DNA of 64,000 nt from Streptomyces graminofaciens. Its GTDB lineage: Bacteria > Actinomycetota > Actinomycetes > Streptomycetales > Streptomycetaceae. Within the stretch, counting starts at the first letter, position 1. The number at the start of each line of letters is the position of its first letter. The position numbers and the translations under genes were made by a program. Location of the stretch: assembly GCF_030294945.1 (NCBI RefSeq), contig NZ_AP018448.1, forward strand, positions 2,294,001-2,358,000. The letters are read 5' to 3'. The notes below the pieces were generated by a model. The model ran no database searches. It had not been told where the DNA came from and saw nothing but the letters and a program-made list of their open reading frames with translations. Shown here piece after piece: positions 63,388 through 64,000 of the stretch.

Positions 63388-64000
63388 ATGTCCGACCACC
63401 CGATCGACGCCCACGTCCGCTTCGACACCCACCCCGCCCACACCAGCGCCGTGACCGCCACCCTCACCGGCACCCACCACCGCGCCGCCCAGGCCCTCCT
63501 GGCCGCCCGCGGCTTCGAGAACCTCGACGACCACACCATGGTCCTGGCCCGGATCGACCACGAAGAGCCCTACTGGGCCCACCAAACCACCCACGCCCTG
63601 CACGCCGAAGGCATCACCACCGAGACCACACCCCGGCTACGTGAAGCCATCGACGAGGAATGGACCTGGGCGAACTACCCCATGCACTGGCTGACCCGCG
63701 CTGAGGTACGGGAGGTCTCCAACGCAGCCCAGACCATCTACGACGACATCCGCCACGGCCGGCTCATCATCCACGCCCATGCCCACGACGGCTGGACCAC
63801 CGTCGCCATCGGCACCTACTTCGACGGAGGGACCGTCGCCCTGCACGGCGAGAACCACCTGCGCTCCATCGCCGACAGATTCGAATCCCCCGCCCAGGCC
63901 CTCACCTCCTTCCAACGCCTTCACAGCGACGCCGTACGCCCCGGACCCGCACCCATGACCGACATCGAACAGCAGACCGCCCAGGCACGCACCAGCCCTC
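63388..64000 (+). CDS. AGF-type protein, runs off the window
   Basis: An open frame from ATG 63388 with no stop before the end of the window (204 codons seen). The N-terminal domain follows the small-domain pattern of the locus (RAAQALLAARGFENLDDHTMVLARID; THALHAEGITTETTP). The rest contains YPMHWLTRAEVREVSNAAQTIYDDI and a beta-rich GWTTVAIGTYFDGGTVALHGE. The function is unknown. Confidence 0.65.
   Translation, partial: MSDHPIDAHVRFDTHPAHTSAVTATLTGTHHRAAQALLAARGFENLDDHTMVLARIDHEEPYWAHQTTHALHAEGITTETTPRLREAIDEEWTWANYPMHWLTRAEVREVSNAAQTIYDDIRHGRLIIHAHAHDGWTTVAIGTYFDGGTVALHGENHLRSIADRFESPAQALTSFQRLHSDAVRPGPAPMTDIEQQTAQARTSP

Noticed and set aside
1..64000. tRNA genes or tRNA-derived attachment sites
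   Set aside because: I saw no cloverleaf or T-arm consensus outside coding sequence. Insertions here use protein-coding sites.

Overview
The window looks like actinomycete DNA, most probably Streptomyces: GC is very high, codon third positions are almost all G or C, and the genes belong to families I know from Streptomyces plasmids and integrative elements (DUF317, DUF6112, DUF6238, SCO6880-like). I see no rRNA, tRNA, CRISPR array, replication initiator or partition gene.

The backbone, all on the plus strand, is a conjugative-element module with a type IV secretion-like apparatus. From 0.2 to 7.7 kb it has a cell-wall hydrolase, a two-helix pilin-like protein, a VirB8-like protein, a polytopic VirB6/TrbL-like protein, an SCO6880-like protein and a VirB4-like ATPase. 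A VirD4/TraG-like coupling ATPase lies at 45.1-46.9 kb. Between and around them are about 30 small genes in a few expanded paralogue families, plus an MFS transporter, a MoxR/VWA pair and a relaxase-like protein without the usual histidine cluster. The backbone continues with an alpha/beta hydrolase, a PAPS-reductase-like enzyme, a C5-cytosine methyltransferase and a double DnaB-N protein. Several backbone genes carry single-base frameshifts. Many genes that follow a gap appear to start at TTG, CTG, ATT, ATA or GTA.

Three tyrosine-recombinase mobile elements interrupt the backbone. Outer element A (about 13.12-26.20 kb) splits a glycosyltransferase gene in two and carries its own glycosyltransferase, a TSUP transporter and a Tn554-like set (two recombinases and a helper). 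Inner element A2 (about 16.27-22.96 kb) sits inside the large recombinase gene of A, next to the codons for its catalytic HQARH motif. A2 carries three overlapping recombinase genes, a DUF6262-like helper and a Nudix hydrolase. Element B (about 50.775-60.966 kb) is a relative of A2 and splits the cytosine methyltransferase at motif I. It carries a predicted conflict/defence operon: a Trypco2-like protein and a trypsin-STAND NTPase-TPR protein.

In all three cases, joining the outer sequences restores an intact reading frame. The insertions are therefore well delimited, and excision would switch the host gene back on.
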